Shown one piece after another: positions 7,883-16,613 of a stretch of DNA of 64,000 bases. Position numbers and translations under genes: made by a program. The stretch covers positions 62,001 to 126,000 of the forward strand of contig NZ_CAJZAR010000062.1 in assembly GCF_914484835.1 (NCBI RefSeq). Reading direction: 5' to 3'. Within the stretch, counting starts at the first letter, position 1. Every line of letters begins with the position of its first letter. Source of the stretch: Paraburkholderia tropica (GTDB lineage: Bacteria; Pseudomonadota; Gammaproteobacteria; Burkholderiales; Burkholderiaceae). Below the pieces are notes generated by a model. The model was not told the DNA's origin, searched no databases, and saw only the letters and a program-made list of their open reading frames with translations.

Positions 7883-8860
7883 GTGTTGACGACAAACCCC
7901 TACCCAGCGATTCGAATCGTCTTGATCTGCGTGTTCATCTGCGTAGCGAACGCCGGACACGCGCAGGTCACGCGAATGGAAGTCATCCCGATTCCGTCGG
8001 TGACGCTCAGTGATCAGGAATTTCTTGGTGGCCGGGAGGATGGCAAACCTGTCACGGTTGCCGGCGAGCTTCGGCTTCCGCGAAGCGGCACTGACCGGCT
8101 TCCGCTTGTCATTCTGCTGCATGGTTCCGGCGGGGTCGGCAGCAGCGTCATCGACTGGGAGACGTATTTTCTTTCGCTCGGTGTCGCGACTTTTGTACTC
8201 GACAGTTTCTCGGGGCGAGGCATTGCCAATACGATCAATGATCAATCCCAACTCGGCCGCCTGGCGCAGACCGAGGACGCCTATCGAGCACTCGCAACGC
8301 TTTCGAAACACCCGAGAATAGATCCGAACAGGATCATGCTCATGGGATTTTCGCGTGGCGGGCAAAACGCACTGTATGCGAGCCTGAGCCGGTTCCAGAA
8401 GATGCACGCCCAAACCGGCACCCAGTTTGCGGCATTCGTCTCGTTCTATCCTGACTGCACTTACACGTATCTCGAAGACGAGGAGATGGTCGACAGACCA
8501 GTCCGTATTTTTCAGGGGACGGCGGACAATTACAATCCTGTCGCGCCATGCCGTGCTTATGTGGACCGTCTGAAAGCGAAAGTGAAGGACGTTCAGTTGA
8601 CTGAATACGGCGGCGCGAGTCACTTCTTCGACGCCCGGGCGCTCAAACGACCTCAGCAGCTATCGCAAGCGCAGACGACGCGAAATTGCCGGACGGTGGA
8701 GATTGAAAGAGGTCGGCTCGTTGACGCAAAAACGAAACAACCGTTTAGCTATAGCGATTCGTGTATTGAGCGTGGGACAACCATCGCATATGACGAGGAC
8801 GCGGCGGCCAAGGCCAAAGCGGCGGTCGGCGAGATCGTTAGTGCCGTGCTGAAGCCCTAG
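7883..8860 (+). CDS. Secreted dienelactone hydrolase-like alpha/beta hydrolase
   Basis: 325 residues from GTG 7883. The start is decided by a strong AGGAGG at 7871-7876; the upstream in-frame ATG at 7862 has no ribosome-binding site. With this start the protein begins with a signal peptide (IRIVLICVFICVANAGHAQ). The alpha/beta-hydrolase core shows LPLVILLHGSGG (oxyanion region), the nucleophile elbow GFSRGG, an Asp in FQGTADNYNP and the His in GGASHFFD, i.e. a complete Ser-Asp-His triad. Dienelactone hydrolases use Cys; the Ser here points to an esterase-like activity. The C-terminal extension has two Cys residues that may pair. Substrate unknown. Confidence 0.85.
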   Translation: MLTTNPYPAIRIVLICVFICVANAGHAQVTRMEVIPIPSVTLSDQEFLGGREDGKPVTVAGELRLPRSGTDRLPLVILLHGSGGVGSSVIDWETYFLSLGVATFVLDSFSGRGIANTINDQSQLGRLAQTEDAYRALATLSKHPRIDPNRIMLMGFSRGGQNALYASLSRFQKMHAQTGTQFAAFVSFYPDCTYTYLEDEEMVDRPVRIFQGTADNYNPVAPCRAYVDRLKAKVKDVQLTEYGGASHFFDARALKRPQQLSQAQTTRNCRTVEIERGRLVDAKTKQPFSYSDSCIERGTTIAYDEDAAAKAKAAVGEIVSAVLKP

Positions 8861-8991
8861 TTCACGTATCGGACGGCAAGGCGGAACTGGTGGCGCATTT
8901 TGTCCTCAGGCGAGACAGACCATCCGCTACGACAAGGTCTTGCGTGTGAGCAAGCAGTGGGATGCGCAGTTTCTTGCCTTCCACGCGGCAA

Positions 8992-10323
8992 TCAACCGTC
9001 AATCGCCGCCAGCCGCTCCACCACCTCATCAAACGAAGGCCGATCCTCAACGCTTTCGGCCAAACAATCCGCGCTCAACGCCTCAAACCCCGCAGCGAGA
9101 TCGCCAGACTCCCCCGCCAGCCGCTGCCCCAATTCCTCAACCAGACACCCAAACGCCCGCACTTCGATCCGCTCAAGCGCCTTCGCCAGCGACGCGTCAC
9201 GCGCATCAAACAGCGACGCCGCGCCGAAATCCCCCAGCAACGCGTGCCCCGCGCCGTCATGCAGGATATTGTGCGCATACAGATCGCCATGCATGATCCC
9301 GCGCCGATGCAGATGCCGCGCCGCCGAAGCGATCCCACGCGCGATCCGCAGCGCGGCCGTGCGGTCGAACAACGCATCGGCCGCATAGACATCGCGCGTG
9401 CACGACTCGAGACTCGGCGGACCGCCAAGATTGCCGAACGCCGGATCGATCAACGCCATCACGAGCCCGTGCTCGCCAAGCGGATGCCCCGCGGCCTTGC
9501 CCAGCACCGGAATCAGATTCGGATGCCGCCCCGCCTGCAAGCAAGCGGCCATTTCCAGCTCCGGCAAGCCGTCGCTCGTCACCGCGCCCTTGAACAGCTT
9601 CACGGCGACCGCCTCGACCGGATGCCCGTCCTTCAACAGACGCGTCGCGCGATGCGTGACGCCTGACGCGCCCTCGCCGAGCGTTTGCCCGAGCGCGAGC
9701 GTATGCCAGTCGATATCGGGCACCGATGCATCGGCCAGCGCCGTCTGCTCGCGCACGGCGTTCAGCGGATTGCCCGCGTACGCGAGCCATGCGAGCCTCG
9801 GCAGACGCAGCAGCCAATCCGGCAACCCATCGAGCCGATTCGCCGACACACGCAGCAATTCGAGCCGCTCACACGCCGCCATCGTCTCGGGCAGCGCGCG
9901 CAGGCGGTTGCCCGCCAGCATCAGTTTCTGCAATTGCGGACGTTCGCCGATTTCCGGCGGCAACGTATCGATAGCGTTATCGGTCAGGATCAGCCAACGC
10001 AATTTCGGCGGCAGCGCGCTCGCCCGCACGTGACGAATTCGGTTCGCCTTGAAGCCGACCATGCTCAGCGACGCGCAATCGCCGAGCATCGGCGGCAATT
10101 CCGTGAACGGATTATTCGAGGCGAACAGAATGCGCAGATGGCGCAGCGTCGGCAGGTCGTCGGGCAGCGAAGTCAGCGCGTTGCCGGAGAGGTCGAGCAC
10201 CTCCAGCGTATCGGCGAGGTCGAAGATCTCGCGCGGGAATTCGGTCAACCCGCAAGCGAGCTTGAGCTGTCGTGCGCCAGCCAGCCGGCCGGCGCGCAGT
10301 TGTTCGAGGGTGGCGGTCGTCAC
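8992..10323 (-). CDS. Leucine-rich-repeat protein fused to a protein kinase domain
   Basis: 443 residues from GTG 10323 (an alternative TTG at 10392 adds 23 residues; a stop lies just before it). The N-terminal half (about 15-190) has seven or so leucine-rich repeats (e.g. LEVLDLSGNALTSLP, LQKLMLAGNRLRALP). The C-terminal half is a eukaryotic-type kinase: glycine loop LGEGASGV, Lys in VAVKLF (K242), the catalytic HGDLYAHNIL (D347) and GDFG (D365). The usual HRD is HGD, so regulation by activation-loop phosphorylation is unlikely. No membrane helix, hence cytoplasmic. Such LRR-kinase fusions recall plant and ROCO kinases and occur in Burkholderia-group genomes; targets are unknown. Confidence 0.88.
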   Translation of the reverse strand: MTTATLEQLRAGRLAGARQLKLACGLTEFPREIFDLADTLEVLDLSGNALTSLPDDLPTLRHLRILFASNNPFTELPPMLGDCASLSMVGFKANRIRHVRASALPPKLRWLILTDNAIDTLPPEIGERPQLQKLMLAGNRLRALPETMAACERLELLRVSANRLDGLPDWLLRLPRLAWLAYAGNPLNAVREQTALADASVPDIDWHTLALGQTLGEGASGVTHRATRLLKDGHPVEAVAVKLFKGAVTSDGLPELEMAACLQAGRHPNLIPVLGKAAGHPLGEHGLVMALIDPAFGNLGGPPSLESCTRDVYAADALFDRTAALRIARGIASAARHLHRRGIMHGDLYAHNILHDGAGHALLGDFGAASLFDARDASLAKALERIEVRAFGCLVEELGQRLAGESGDLAAGFEALSADCLAESVEDRPSFDEVVERLAAIDG

Positions 10324-10480
10324 GCGTGGATCGAATCGGAGAATGGCAGGGAGTCGCGGGCGCGCGCGTGCGAGCGGCGTCCACGCTGCCAATTCTAGCG
10401 GTAACGATCAGCGAAGGCGGCGAAGGCGGCGATGACGCGATTTCGCGCCGTTCGAACACCGTTTCGGCACGCAGAAATGA

Positions 10481-10516
10481 CAACGGCGCCGCGTGAGATT
10501 CCACGCGGCGCCGTTG
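10481..10516 (-). terminator. Rho-independent terminator of the ligJ/ligK-MFS operon
   Basis: Perfect 15-bp inverted repeat (10481-10495 with 10502-10516, arm CAACGGCGCCGCGTG) with a 6-base loop. On the minus strand it is followed by a T-containing run (TCATTTCT), 17 bases after the MFS stop at 10534. Confidence 0.85.
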
Positions 10517-10533
10517 CTCGATCGGGTCCGGTT

Positions 10534-11865
10534 TTACGGACGGCGCGTGCCGCCCGTGTCGTCCGTGACGCTCACGCGTTGCAGACGCGCGTCCGTCATT
10601 TGCGCGTCGTTGGCGCGCGCCGCGTCATCCGTTGCGACCTGCGAAAGATCGCGGCCGCGCGTTTCGGGCAGCATCAGCGCCGCCGTCACCACGAGCAGAT
10701 ACGAGACGCACGCGCAGATGCCCATCGCCGCGCCGAGTTCGAGCTTGGCGCTCAGCACGCCGACCATCGTCGGCATGATCGCGCCGATTGCGCGGCCCGC
10801 GTTGCCGCAGAGCCCTTGCGCCGATGCGCGGATGCGCGTCGGAAACAATTCGGCGATATACGCGCCCGTGCCCGCCGCCGTGCCCGATTGCAGCGTGCCG
10901 AGCACGAAGCCGAGCACCAGCGTGACCGGCAGCGTGATCGGCGCGAGCGTGTACGTCGCCACCGCAATCGCCTGCAGGCACGCGATCACGATGAACGTAT
11001 GGCGTCGGCCGAAGCGGTCCGCCATCCAGCCGTTCAGGAACGCGCCCGCGAACGAGCCGAGAATGTTGATCGCGAGATAGCCGCCGACATTCGTGATCGA
11101 CAGATGCAGCGCGAGTTTCAGATACGCGGGCAGCCACGTGATCATCACGTAGTTGCCGCCGTAAATGCCGAACGTCAGCAGGATCGCCTTGAAGGTCGTC
11201 ACGCGCGTGGGCGCGGCGAACACTTCCCAGATGCTCGGGCGATCCTCGGCGTGTTCGCGCTGGATCTGTGCGAACACCGGCGCTTCCTTGATGTGTCGGC
11301 GAATCCACAGCACGAGCAGCGTCGGCAGCAGGCCGATGGCGAACAGCACGCGCCATGCGAGCGCCGGTTCGAGCGTGTTGAACAGCAAGGTGGAGAGCAG
11401 CACGGCCACGCCATAACCCACGGCCCAGCCCGCCTGGAGCGAACCGACCGCGCGGCCGCGCACCTGCGGACGGATCGTTTCGCTGATGAGCACCGCGCCC
11501 ACGGCCCATTCGCCGCCGAAGCCCAGACCTTGCAGCCCGCGCGTGATCATCAGTTGCCAGAACGAGTCCGTGAACGCGGAGAGCAGCGTGAACGCCGAGA
11601 ACCACAGAATGGTGATCTGCAGCACGCGCACGCGTCCGTAGCGGTCGGCGAGAATACCCGCGATCCAGCCGCCCAGCGAGGCCATGATGAGCACCGTCGT
11701 GCCCAGAATGCCCGCCTGGCCGCGCGTCATGCCCCACAGCGCAATCAGCGTGGGAATCGCGAGCGCATACATCTGCGTATCCATCGCATCGAGTCCCCAG
11801 CCGCTGAAGCACGCCCAGTAGGTGCGCTTCTCCTGCTTCGTCAACTCGGTGTACCACTTGAACAT
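10534..11865 (-). CDS. MFS transporter, sugar-acid/aromatic-acid proton symporter type
   Basis: 443 residues, 12 predicted transmembrane helices. MFS signatures include DRYGR in the first cytoplasmic loop (LADRYGRVRVLQ), its repeat MADRFGRRHT between helices 8 and 9, and PESRG-like PETRGRDL at the end. The N-terminus FKWYTELTKQEKRTYW is typical of the SHS/MHS group. ATG 11865 follows GGAAGGAGA and is preferred over the upstream ATG at 11910. It is the last gene of the operon with LigJ- and LigK-type enzymes, so it probably imports their parent compound or a related acid; substrate is inferred from context. Confidence 0.9.
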   Translation of the reverse strand: MFKWYTELTKQEKRTYWACFSGWGLDAMDTQMYALAIPTLIALWGMTRGQAGILGTTVLIMASLGGWIAGILADRYGRVRVLQITILWFSAFTLLSAFTDSFWQLMITRGLQGLGFGGEWAVGAVLISETIRPQVRGRAVGSLQAGWAVGYGVAVLLSTLLFNTLEPALAWRVLFAIGLLPTLLVLWIRRHIKEAPVFAQIQREHAEDRPSIWEVFAAPTRVTTFKAILLTFGIYGGNYVMITWLPAYLKLALHLSITNVGGYLAINILGSFAGAFLNGWMADRFGRRHTFIVIACLQAIAVATYTLAPITLPVTLVLGFVLGTLQSGTAAGTGAYIAELFPTRIRASAQGLCGNAGRAIGAIMPTMVGVLSAKLELGAAMGICACVSYLLVVTAALMLPETRGRDLSQVATDDAARANDAQMTDARLQRVSVTDDTGGTRRP

Positions 11866-11886
11866 GCTCTGTCTCCTTCCGCCCTG

Positions 11887-11946
11887 CTTGATGCTCAAAC
11901 TGATGCTCAAACTACGGCTCTAATTGCTGCTTAAATTGCTGCTCAA
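11887..11946. repeat. Degenerate 12-bp tandem array, five units
   Basis: Five 12-bp units such as CTTGATGCTCAA. Read on the minus strand (the direction of the flanking genes) every unit carries a stop codon: TGA, TAA, TAG, TGA and TGA. It lies between the ligK-type gene and the ribosome-binding site of the downstream MFS gene. Confidence 0.75.
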
Positions 11947-11999
11947 CCACTCACTTGCGTGCGCCGAAGCGCAACAGCAAAGTCGACCACGCAGCGAAC

Positions 12000-12683
12000 T
12001 CAGTCGATGTAACGCAGCCCGAGCTTTTCGAGCGGCTCGCGCATCTTGTACATGTCGAGGCCCAGCACGCCCGAAGCGAGCTTCGCGCGCTTTTCGCCTT
12101 CGAACGATTCGCGTGCGATGGCCTTGTCGAGGGTCTCGACGGCCTTCGCCGACGGCACCACGACCACGCCGTCGTTATCGGCCACGATCACGTCGCCCGG
12201 ATTCACGAGCGCACCCGCGCAGACCACGGGAATGTTGACCGAGCCGAGCGTCGCCTTGATGCAGCCCTTCGCCGAAATGGCCTTGCTCCACACCGGGAAG
12301 CCCATTTCCTGCAGCACGCTCACGTCGCGCACGCCGGCGTCGATGATCAGCGCACGCGCGCCGCGCGCCTGGAAGCTGGTCGCGAGCAGGTCGCCGAAAT
12401 AGCCATCGGTGCATTCGGCCGTGATGGCCGCGACCACGATGTCGCCGGGCTGAATCTGTTCGGCGGCCACGTGCATCATCCAGTTGTCGCCGGGATGCAG
12501 CAGCACCGTCACCGCCGTGCCGCTCACGGGCGCGCCCGCGTAGATCGGCCGCATATACGGCTTCATCAGGCCGACGCGGCCCATGGCTTCGTGCACGGTC
12601 GCGCTGCCGAGCGCGCCGAGTTCGTCCGCCGCGCGGCGTTCCGCACGCGCGATGTTGCGATAAACCACTCCGAGTTCAGTCAT
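12000..12683 (-). CDS. ligK: 4-carboxy-4-hydroxy-2-oxoadipate aldolase/oxaloacetate decarboxylase (RraA/LigK family)
   Basis: 227 residues from ATG 12683, which follows AAGGACG; a TTG two codons earlier is less likely. The RraA fold shows SATVHEAMGRVG at the N-terminus, GTAVTV, and the active-site stretch GYFGDLLATSFQARGARALIIDAGVRD, where Gly-Asp-Leu and Arg-Asp bind pyruvate enolate and the divalent metal. Class II aldolases of this family split 4-carboxy-4-hydroxy-2-oxoadipate into pyruvate and oxaloacetate in gallate/protocatechuate 4,5-cleavage. The gene starts 2 bases after the LigJ-type hydratase, whose product is its substrate, which makes this function more likely than a generic RraA protein. 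Confidence 0.85.
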   Translation of the reverse strand: MTELGVVYRNIARAERRAADELGALGSATVHEAMGRVGLMKPYMRPIYAGAPVSGTAVTVLLHPGDNWMMHVAAEQIQPGDIVVAAITAECTDGYFGDLLATSFQARGARALIIDAGVRDVSVLQEMGFPVWSKAISAKGCIKATLGSVNIPVVCAGALVNPGDVIVADNDGVVVVPSAKAVETLDKAIARESFEGEKRAKLASGVLGLDMYKMREPLEKLGLRYID

Positions 12684-12685
12684 GT

Positions 12686-13711
12686 TCAACGTCCTTGTGC
12701 CTTGAGCGTGGCGTCGAGGCGCGAATACACGCGACGCGCATTGCCTTCGTAAATCTTGTAGCGCTGGTCCGGGTTCATGTCCGCGGCTTCCACGTAGCGC
12801 TTCGTATCGTCGAAATAATGGCCCGTTTGCGGATCGATGCCGCGCACCGCGCCAATCATTTCGCTCGCGAACAGAATGTTGTCGACCGGAATCACCTTCG
12901 TCAGCAGGTCGATGCCCGGCTGGTGATACACGCAGGTGTCGAAGAAAATGTTCTTCAGCAGATGCTCTTCGAGCAGCGGCTTTTTCATTTCCTGCGCGAG
13001 ACCGCGGAAACGGCCCCAGTGATACGGCACCGCGCCGCCGCCATGCGGGATCACGAACTTAAGCGTCGGGAAATCGCGGAACAGATCCGACGTGAGGCAT
13101 TGCATGAACGCCGTGGTATCCGCGTTCAGATAATGCGCGCCCGTGGTGTGGAAGCACGCGTTGCAGCTCGTGCTCACGTGCACCATCGCCGGAATGTCGT
13201 ACTCGACCATCTTTTCGTAGATCGGGTACCACGAGCGGTCGGAGAGCGGCGGGCTCGTCCAGTGACCGCCCGAGGGATCGGGATTCAGGTTGATCGCGAC
13301 GTTGCCGTACTGCTCCACGCACTTCACGAGTTCGGGAATACAGGTGGCGACATCCACGCCCGGGCTTTGCGGCAGCATCGCGGCCGGAATGAAATGCTCC
13401 GGGAACAGCTCGCTCACGCGATAGCAAAGCTCGTTGCAGATCGCGGCCCACGTGGCGGAGACTTCGTAATCGCCGATGTGGTGCGCCATGAAGCTGGCGC
13501 GCGGGCTGAACACCGTGAGATCGAGACCGCGCTCGCGCATCAGGCGCAGCTGGTTCTGCTCGATCGACTCGCGCAGCTCGTCGTCGCTGATCTTCAGCTC
13601 GGAGACGGACGGCATTTCCGACGGGCTGTTGATGCCCGCGATCTGGCGGTTGCGCCACGTCTCCAGCGCCTTGGGAGCGGTCGTGTAGTGACCGTGGATG
13701 TCAATGATCAT
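12686..13711 (-). CDS. ligJ: 4-oxalomesaconate hydratase, LigJ-type amidohydrolase
   Basis: 341 residues, matching the length of Sphingobium LigJ. Amidohydrolase-superfamily metal ligands are visible: HGHY at the N-terminus (His6, His8), the MVHVSTSC strand and IPHGGGAVPYHWGR. Long stretches agree with LigJ as I remember it, including NLNPDPSGGHW and FFDTCVYHQPG. It hydrates 4-oxalomesaconate to 4-carboxy-4-hydroxy-2-oxoadipate, the substrate of the next gene's aldolase. ATG 13711 has GGAA upstream. It forms one transcription unit with the MFS gene at 13749-15098 and the aldolase. No ring-cleaving dioxygenase or tautomerase is in the window. Confidence 0.88.
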   Translation of the reverse strand: MIIDIHGHYTTAPKALETWRNRQIAGINSPSEMPSVSELKISDDELRESIEQNQLRLMRERGLDLTVFSPRASFMAHHIGDYEVSATWAAICNELCYRVSELFPEHFIPAAMLPQSPGVDVATCIPELVKCVEQYGNVAINLNPDPSGGHWTSPPLSDRSWYPIYEKMVEYDIPAMVHVSTSCNACFHTTGAHYLNADTTAFMQCLTSDLFRDFPTLKFVIPHGGGAVPYHWGRFRGLAQEMKKPLLEEHLLKNIFFDTCVYHQPGIDLLTKVIPVDNILFASEMIGAVRGIDPQTGHYFDDTKRYVEAADMNPDQRYKIYEGNARRVYSRLDATLKAQGR

Positions 13712-13748
13712 CAGTATTCCGTACTACATGAAAAATTCTTGAAACGGT

Positions 13749-15098
13749 TCAATGCGAGGCGCCCACCGTCGCGTTCGCCGCCGCCACGCTCGTGCGCTGA
13801 GCAAACAGGATCGCGATGGCCGCCAGCACCGCCGGCACCGCCAGCGTCGCGAGAATCGACTCGAAACCCCAGCCGAGACCGAGCAGCGCACCGCCGATCG
13901 CCGAGCCGAAAATGCTGCCGAAGCGGCCCATGCCCAGCATCCAGCTCACGCCCGTGGCGCGCGCCTGGGTCGGGTAACGGCCCGGCGCGAATGCATTCAA
14001 CCCCGTCTGCGCGCCGCTCATGCAGAAGCCCGCGGCGAACACCAGCATCGTCAGGCTCGACGACAGCGCGCCCACCGAAGCGACTGCCAGCACGCACAGG
14101 CCGCCGCCCACATACGCCGCGCTGATCACCGGCGCGGGACGCGTCTTGTCCATCAGCCAGCCGACGATCACCGCACCGATCGTGCCGCCGATCTGGAACA
14201 TCGCCGTCACGTTGGCCGCGACCGTCACCGAGAGACCCGCGTCCTTGATCAGCGTCGGCAGCCAGCCCGTCAGCAGATAAATCACCAGCAAGCCCATGAA
14301 ATACGTCACCCACAGCAGCAGCGTCATCGCGCCATAGCCCTGCGAGAACAGGATGCCGATGGGCTTGCGCGACGGCACCGGCGGCTCGTTCGAGATGAAG
14401 CGCTCCTCACCCGTGAAGCGGCCTTCGCAGACGCGGTTCAGGATCTGCGCGATACGCGCCGAAGCCGCACCCCGCACCGCCAGCAGACGCGCCGATTCCG
14501 GCAGCAGCCACAGATGCAGCGGGATCATCAGCAGCGGCAGCGCGCCGCCGACGATCAGCACCGTGCGCCAGCCGTGCGTCGGAATCAACCAGCCCGCGAC
14601 GAAACCAATCAGCGCCGAGCCCAGATTGAAGCCCGTGAACATGATGGTGATCATCAGCGCGCGCTTGCGTTGCGGCGCGTACTCCGACAGCAGCGTCGTC
14701 GTGTTCGGCATCGCCGCGCCGAGACCGATACCGGTCAGCAGACGCAGGACCGCCATTTCAGTCGGCGTATTCGTGAACGCCGTCGCGATCGTGAAGATCC
14801 CGAATACGAAAATCGACGACAACAGCACCACCTTGCGCCCGAAGCGATCCGACGACGGACCCGCAACCAGCGCACCGATCACGAGACCGAGCGGCGCCGC
14901 GCTCATGACGAGGCCAAACGCGGGGCGGGAAATCGCCCACTCGTGGAGAATCGGCGGCGCGACGAAACCCATGATCGCCACGTCCATACCGTCCGCCGTC
15001 ACGACGAGAAAGCACAGCGCGACCAGCAGCCACTGGTACGCCGTAATTTTCTGCTCGTCGATAAAGGCCTTGATGTCGATAACCCTGCTCCCCGCCAT
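13749..15098 (-). CDS. MFS transporter, aromatic acid:H+ symporter (AAHS) type
   Basis: 449 residues, 12 helices. It has the AAHS features of PcaK/GalT-like carriers: DGMDVAIMGFVAPP in helix 1 with the key Asp residues, the loop GPSSDRFGRKVVLL, and PESARLLAVRG after helix 6. The frame continues far upstream to 15662, but ATG 15098, preceded by GGAGACGAGG, gives the normal AAHS N-terminus. It is the first gene of the operon with the LigJ- and LigK-type enzymes, so uptake of a hydroxylated benzoate such as gallate is likely by context. Confidence 0.9.
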   Translation of the reverse strand: MAGSRVIDIKAFIDEQKITAYQWLLVALCFLVVTADGMDVAIMGFVAPPILHEWAISRPAFGLVMSAAPLGLVIGALVAGPSSDRFGRKVVLLSSIFVFGIFTIATAFTNTPTEMAVLRLLTGIGLGAAMPNTTTLLSEYAPQRKRALMITIMFTGFNLGSALIGFVAGWLIPTHGWRTVLIVGGALPLLMIPLHLWLLPESARLLAVRGAASARIAQILNRVCEGRFTGEERFISNEPPVPSRKPIGILFSQGYGAMTLLLWVTYFMGLLVIYLLTGWLPTLIKDAGLSVTVAANVTAMFQIGGTIGAVIVGWLMDKTRPAPVISAAYVGGGLCVLAVASVGALSSSLTMLVFAAGFCMSGAQTGLNAFAPGRYPTQARATGVSWMLGMGRFGSIFGSAIGGALLGLGWGFESILATLAVPAVLAAIAILFAQRTSVAAANATVGASH

Positions 15099-15968
15099 TG
15101 CCTCGTCTCCTCTGTCATGGCGGTGCTGCCCGCACATCCGTGCAACGCGCACCGCGAATTCATGTTGTCTACCCGCGCTCGCCGGCATCTTCCGGTCGAT
15201 TGGCGCTGACAATAAGGAGACCGCTGGCGTGAGGCTACTACGGGTTAACCACAGGTCAAGCCGTCGCGCGTGGAATGCAAGGGGCAACCGGATGCTTTTC
15301 GAGGCTGCCTTGCAGGGCTGAAAGCCAAGCCGCATAAGGCTCGGCGTGGCTTGTAGCGAACACCCGCGCGGGGCGCGAACGCATCGGCGCGCGAACAAGC
15401 CGATAAGTGAAACAGATGGGGATTGCAAGACTTCGCAATCGGGCTCGATGCGTCGCCGTGAAAGCCAGGGAACGCCCTGGGTACGCCTCGTGGACACACT
15501 CGGCGGGAGCGGGAAGCTTGCGGTCATTCGCGAAACGCAGTCCGTTTGCGCAAATATCGCGTGCGGAAAGCCGTCGGGCAGGCGCGGCAAAAAACTCGCG
15601 GCATGACAAACGACAGCTTCATGAAAGCCCAACGCGAACGAAATGTGCAGACGCGATTTCAATCATTCGGAACCCTGATCAACTTCGGCGGACGCGATAT
15701 CGCGTGAGTCACGCTCAGCGTTAATCGGACAAATTCGAACCACGGCGCGATTTCGCTCACCGGCAATTCGCTGAGATCGATTAAAAATGGCGCAGCGCAG
15801 CAGAGTGCGGCTTGAGATTGCGAGGACTAGCGGAACAAAAGAAAAGTCCGTTCACTGCTGAAGCAAGCAGCTAATGAAGCGGTCAACGGAATTGAAACGC
15901 GGAGGGATAAAGCGATGGGTGATGCTGTTGAAAACGCGGTCGAAAACGCGATCGAAAAGCGCCGTCGA
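15099..15968. other. Long intergenic region upstream of the aromatic-acid operon
   Basis: About 870 bases. Frames on both strands look like chance products (Arg/Ser-rich, no family resemblance). The operon promoter should lie in the first 150 bases; a TTGACC is present on the minus strand near 15258-15253 but I see no good -10. Nothing else could be supported. Confidence 0.45.
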
Positions 15969-16028
15969 AAACCGTAGCCAGCGCTGCGCTATCGAAAAAG
16001 GCGGAGCAACGCACCGCCAGCTACGGTT
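15969..16028 (-). terminator. Probable terminator of the H-NS-like gene
   Basis: 9-bp arms AACCGTAGC and GCTACGGTT (ends 16028 and 15970 on the minus strand) enclosing a GC-rich imperfect inner stem, followed on the minus strand by TTTTC. It starts about 30 bases after the stop of the H-NS-like gene. Confidence 0.55.
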
Positions 16029-16055
16029 ATCGGCTTTGAACGGCTTTAAGCCGCT

Positions 16056-16613
16056 TTATTCGGCAGCCGCTGCGGGCGCGGCAGCAGCCGGCGCTTTTGC
16101 AGCCGTCTTGCGCGGCGCACCGCGTTTTTTCGCGGCGACGGTCTTGCGAGCGCGCGTGACACCGGCCGGTGCTGCGGCGCGGCGGCCTGCTGCCTTTTTC
16201 GTTGCAACCGTCTTTTTCGCGGCAGCGCGTTTTGCCGGTGCTTTCTTTGCTGCCGCCGCCTTGCTTTCCACGGCGCCGGCAATCAGGAATTTCGAGCGGT
16301 CTTTCACGTCGCGAATCCAGGCCGGAGCACGACCGCGGCCGGTCCACGTTGCGCCCGTTTTCGGGTCGGCGTATTTCGGCGCGACCGGTGCGCTTGCACG
16401 CGTGGTTTTCAGCGCGCCATTCGCGGACTTGACGCCCGGCTTGCGGCCGCGTTTTTTCCCGACGAAGCGTTCGATATCGACGAGGCTCAAGCCATGCTTG
16501 TGCATCAGATCGCGAATTTTAGCGAGGCCGACCGAAGTCTGCTTTTCCGCCATTGCGGAAGCCTGCTTCTGGAGTTTTGCAATTTTCAAGTTGATCGAAT
16601 CGAGCGTAACCAT
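16056..16613 (-). CDS. H-NS-family nucleoid protein with a long Ala/Lys-rich tail
   Basis: 185 residues. The N-terminus (about 1-35) is a coiled oligomerisation helix; the middle has the H-NS C-terminal DNA-binding signature YADPKTGATWTGRGRAPAWI (about 80-100) with a neighbouring GKKRGRKPGVK AT-hook-like patch. Residues about 115-185 form a low-complexity tail of AAKK/AAPAK repeats, like histone H1 or AlgP. Standard H-NS is near 100-137 residues, so the tail is an addition. It likely binds and silences AT-rich DNA and compacts the nucleoid. ATG 16613 follows GGGAGGGAAG. It is monocistronic. Confidence 0.9.
   Translation of the reverse strand: MVTLDSINLKIAKLQKQASAMAEKQTSVGLAKIRDLMHKHGLSLVDIERFVGKKRGRKPGVKSANGALKTTRASAPVAPKYADPKTGATWTGRGRAPAWIRDVKDRSKFLIAGAVESKAAAAKKAPAKRAAAKKTVATKKAAGRRAAAPAGVTRARKTVAAKKRGAPRKTAAKAPAAAAPAAAAE

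Noticed and set aside
10432..11934. Long plus-strand frame of 500 residues antisense to the MFS gene
   Set aside because: Arg/Ala/His-rich composition typical of the reverse strand of a GC-rich gene; the minus strand holds a clear MFS transporter with ribosome-binding site.
15245..15724. Several short frames upstream of the AAHS carrier
   Set aside because: Low-complexity translations in three frames; no coding signal.
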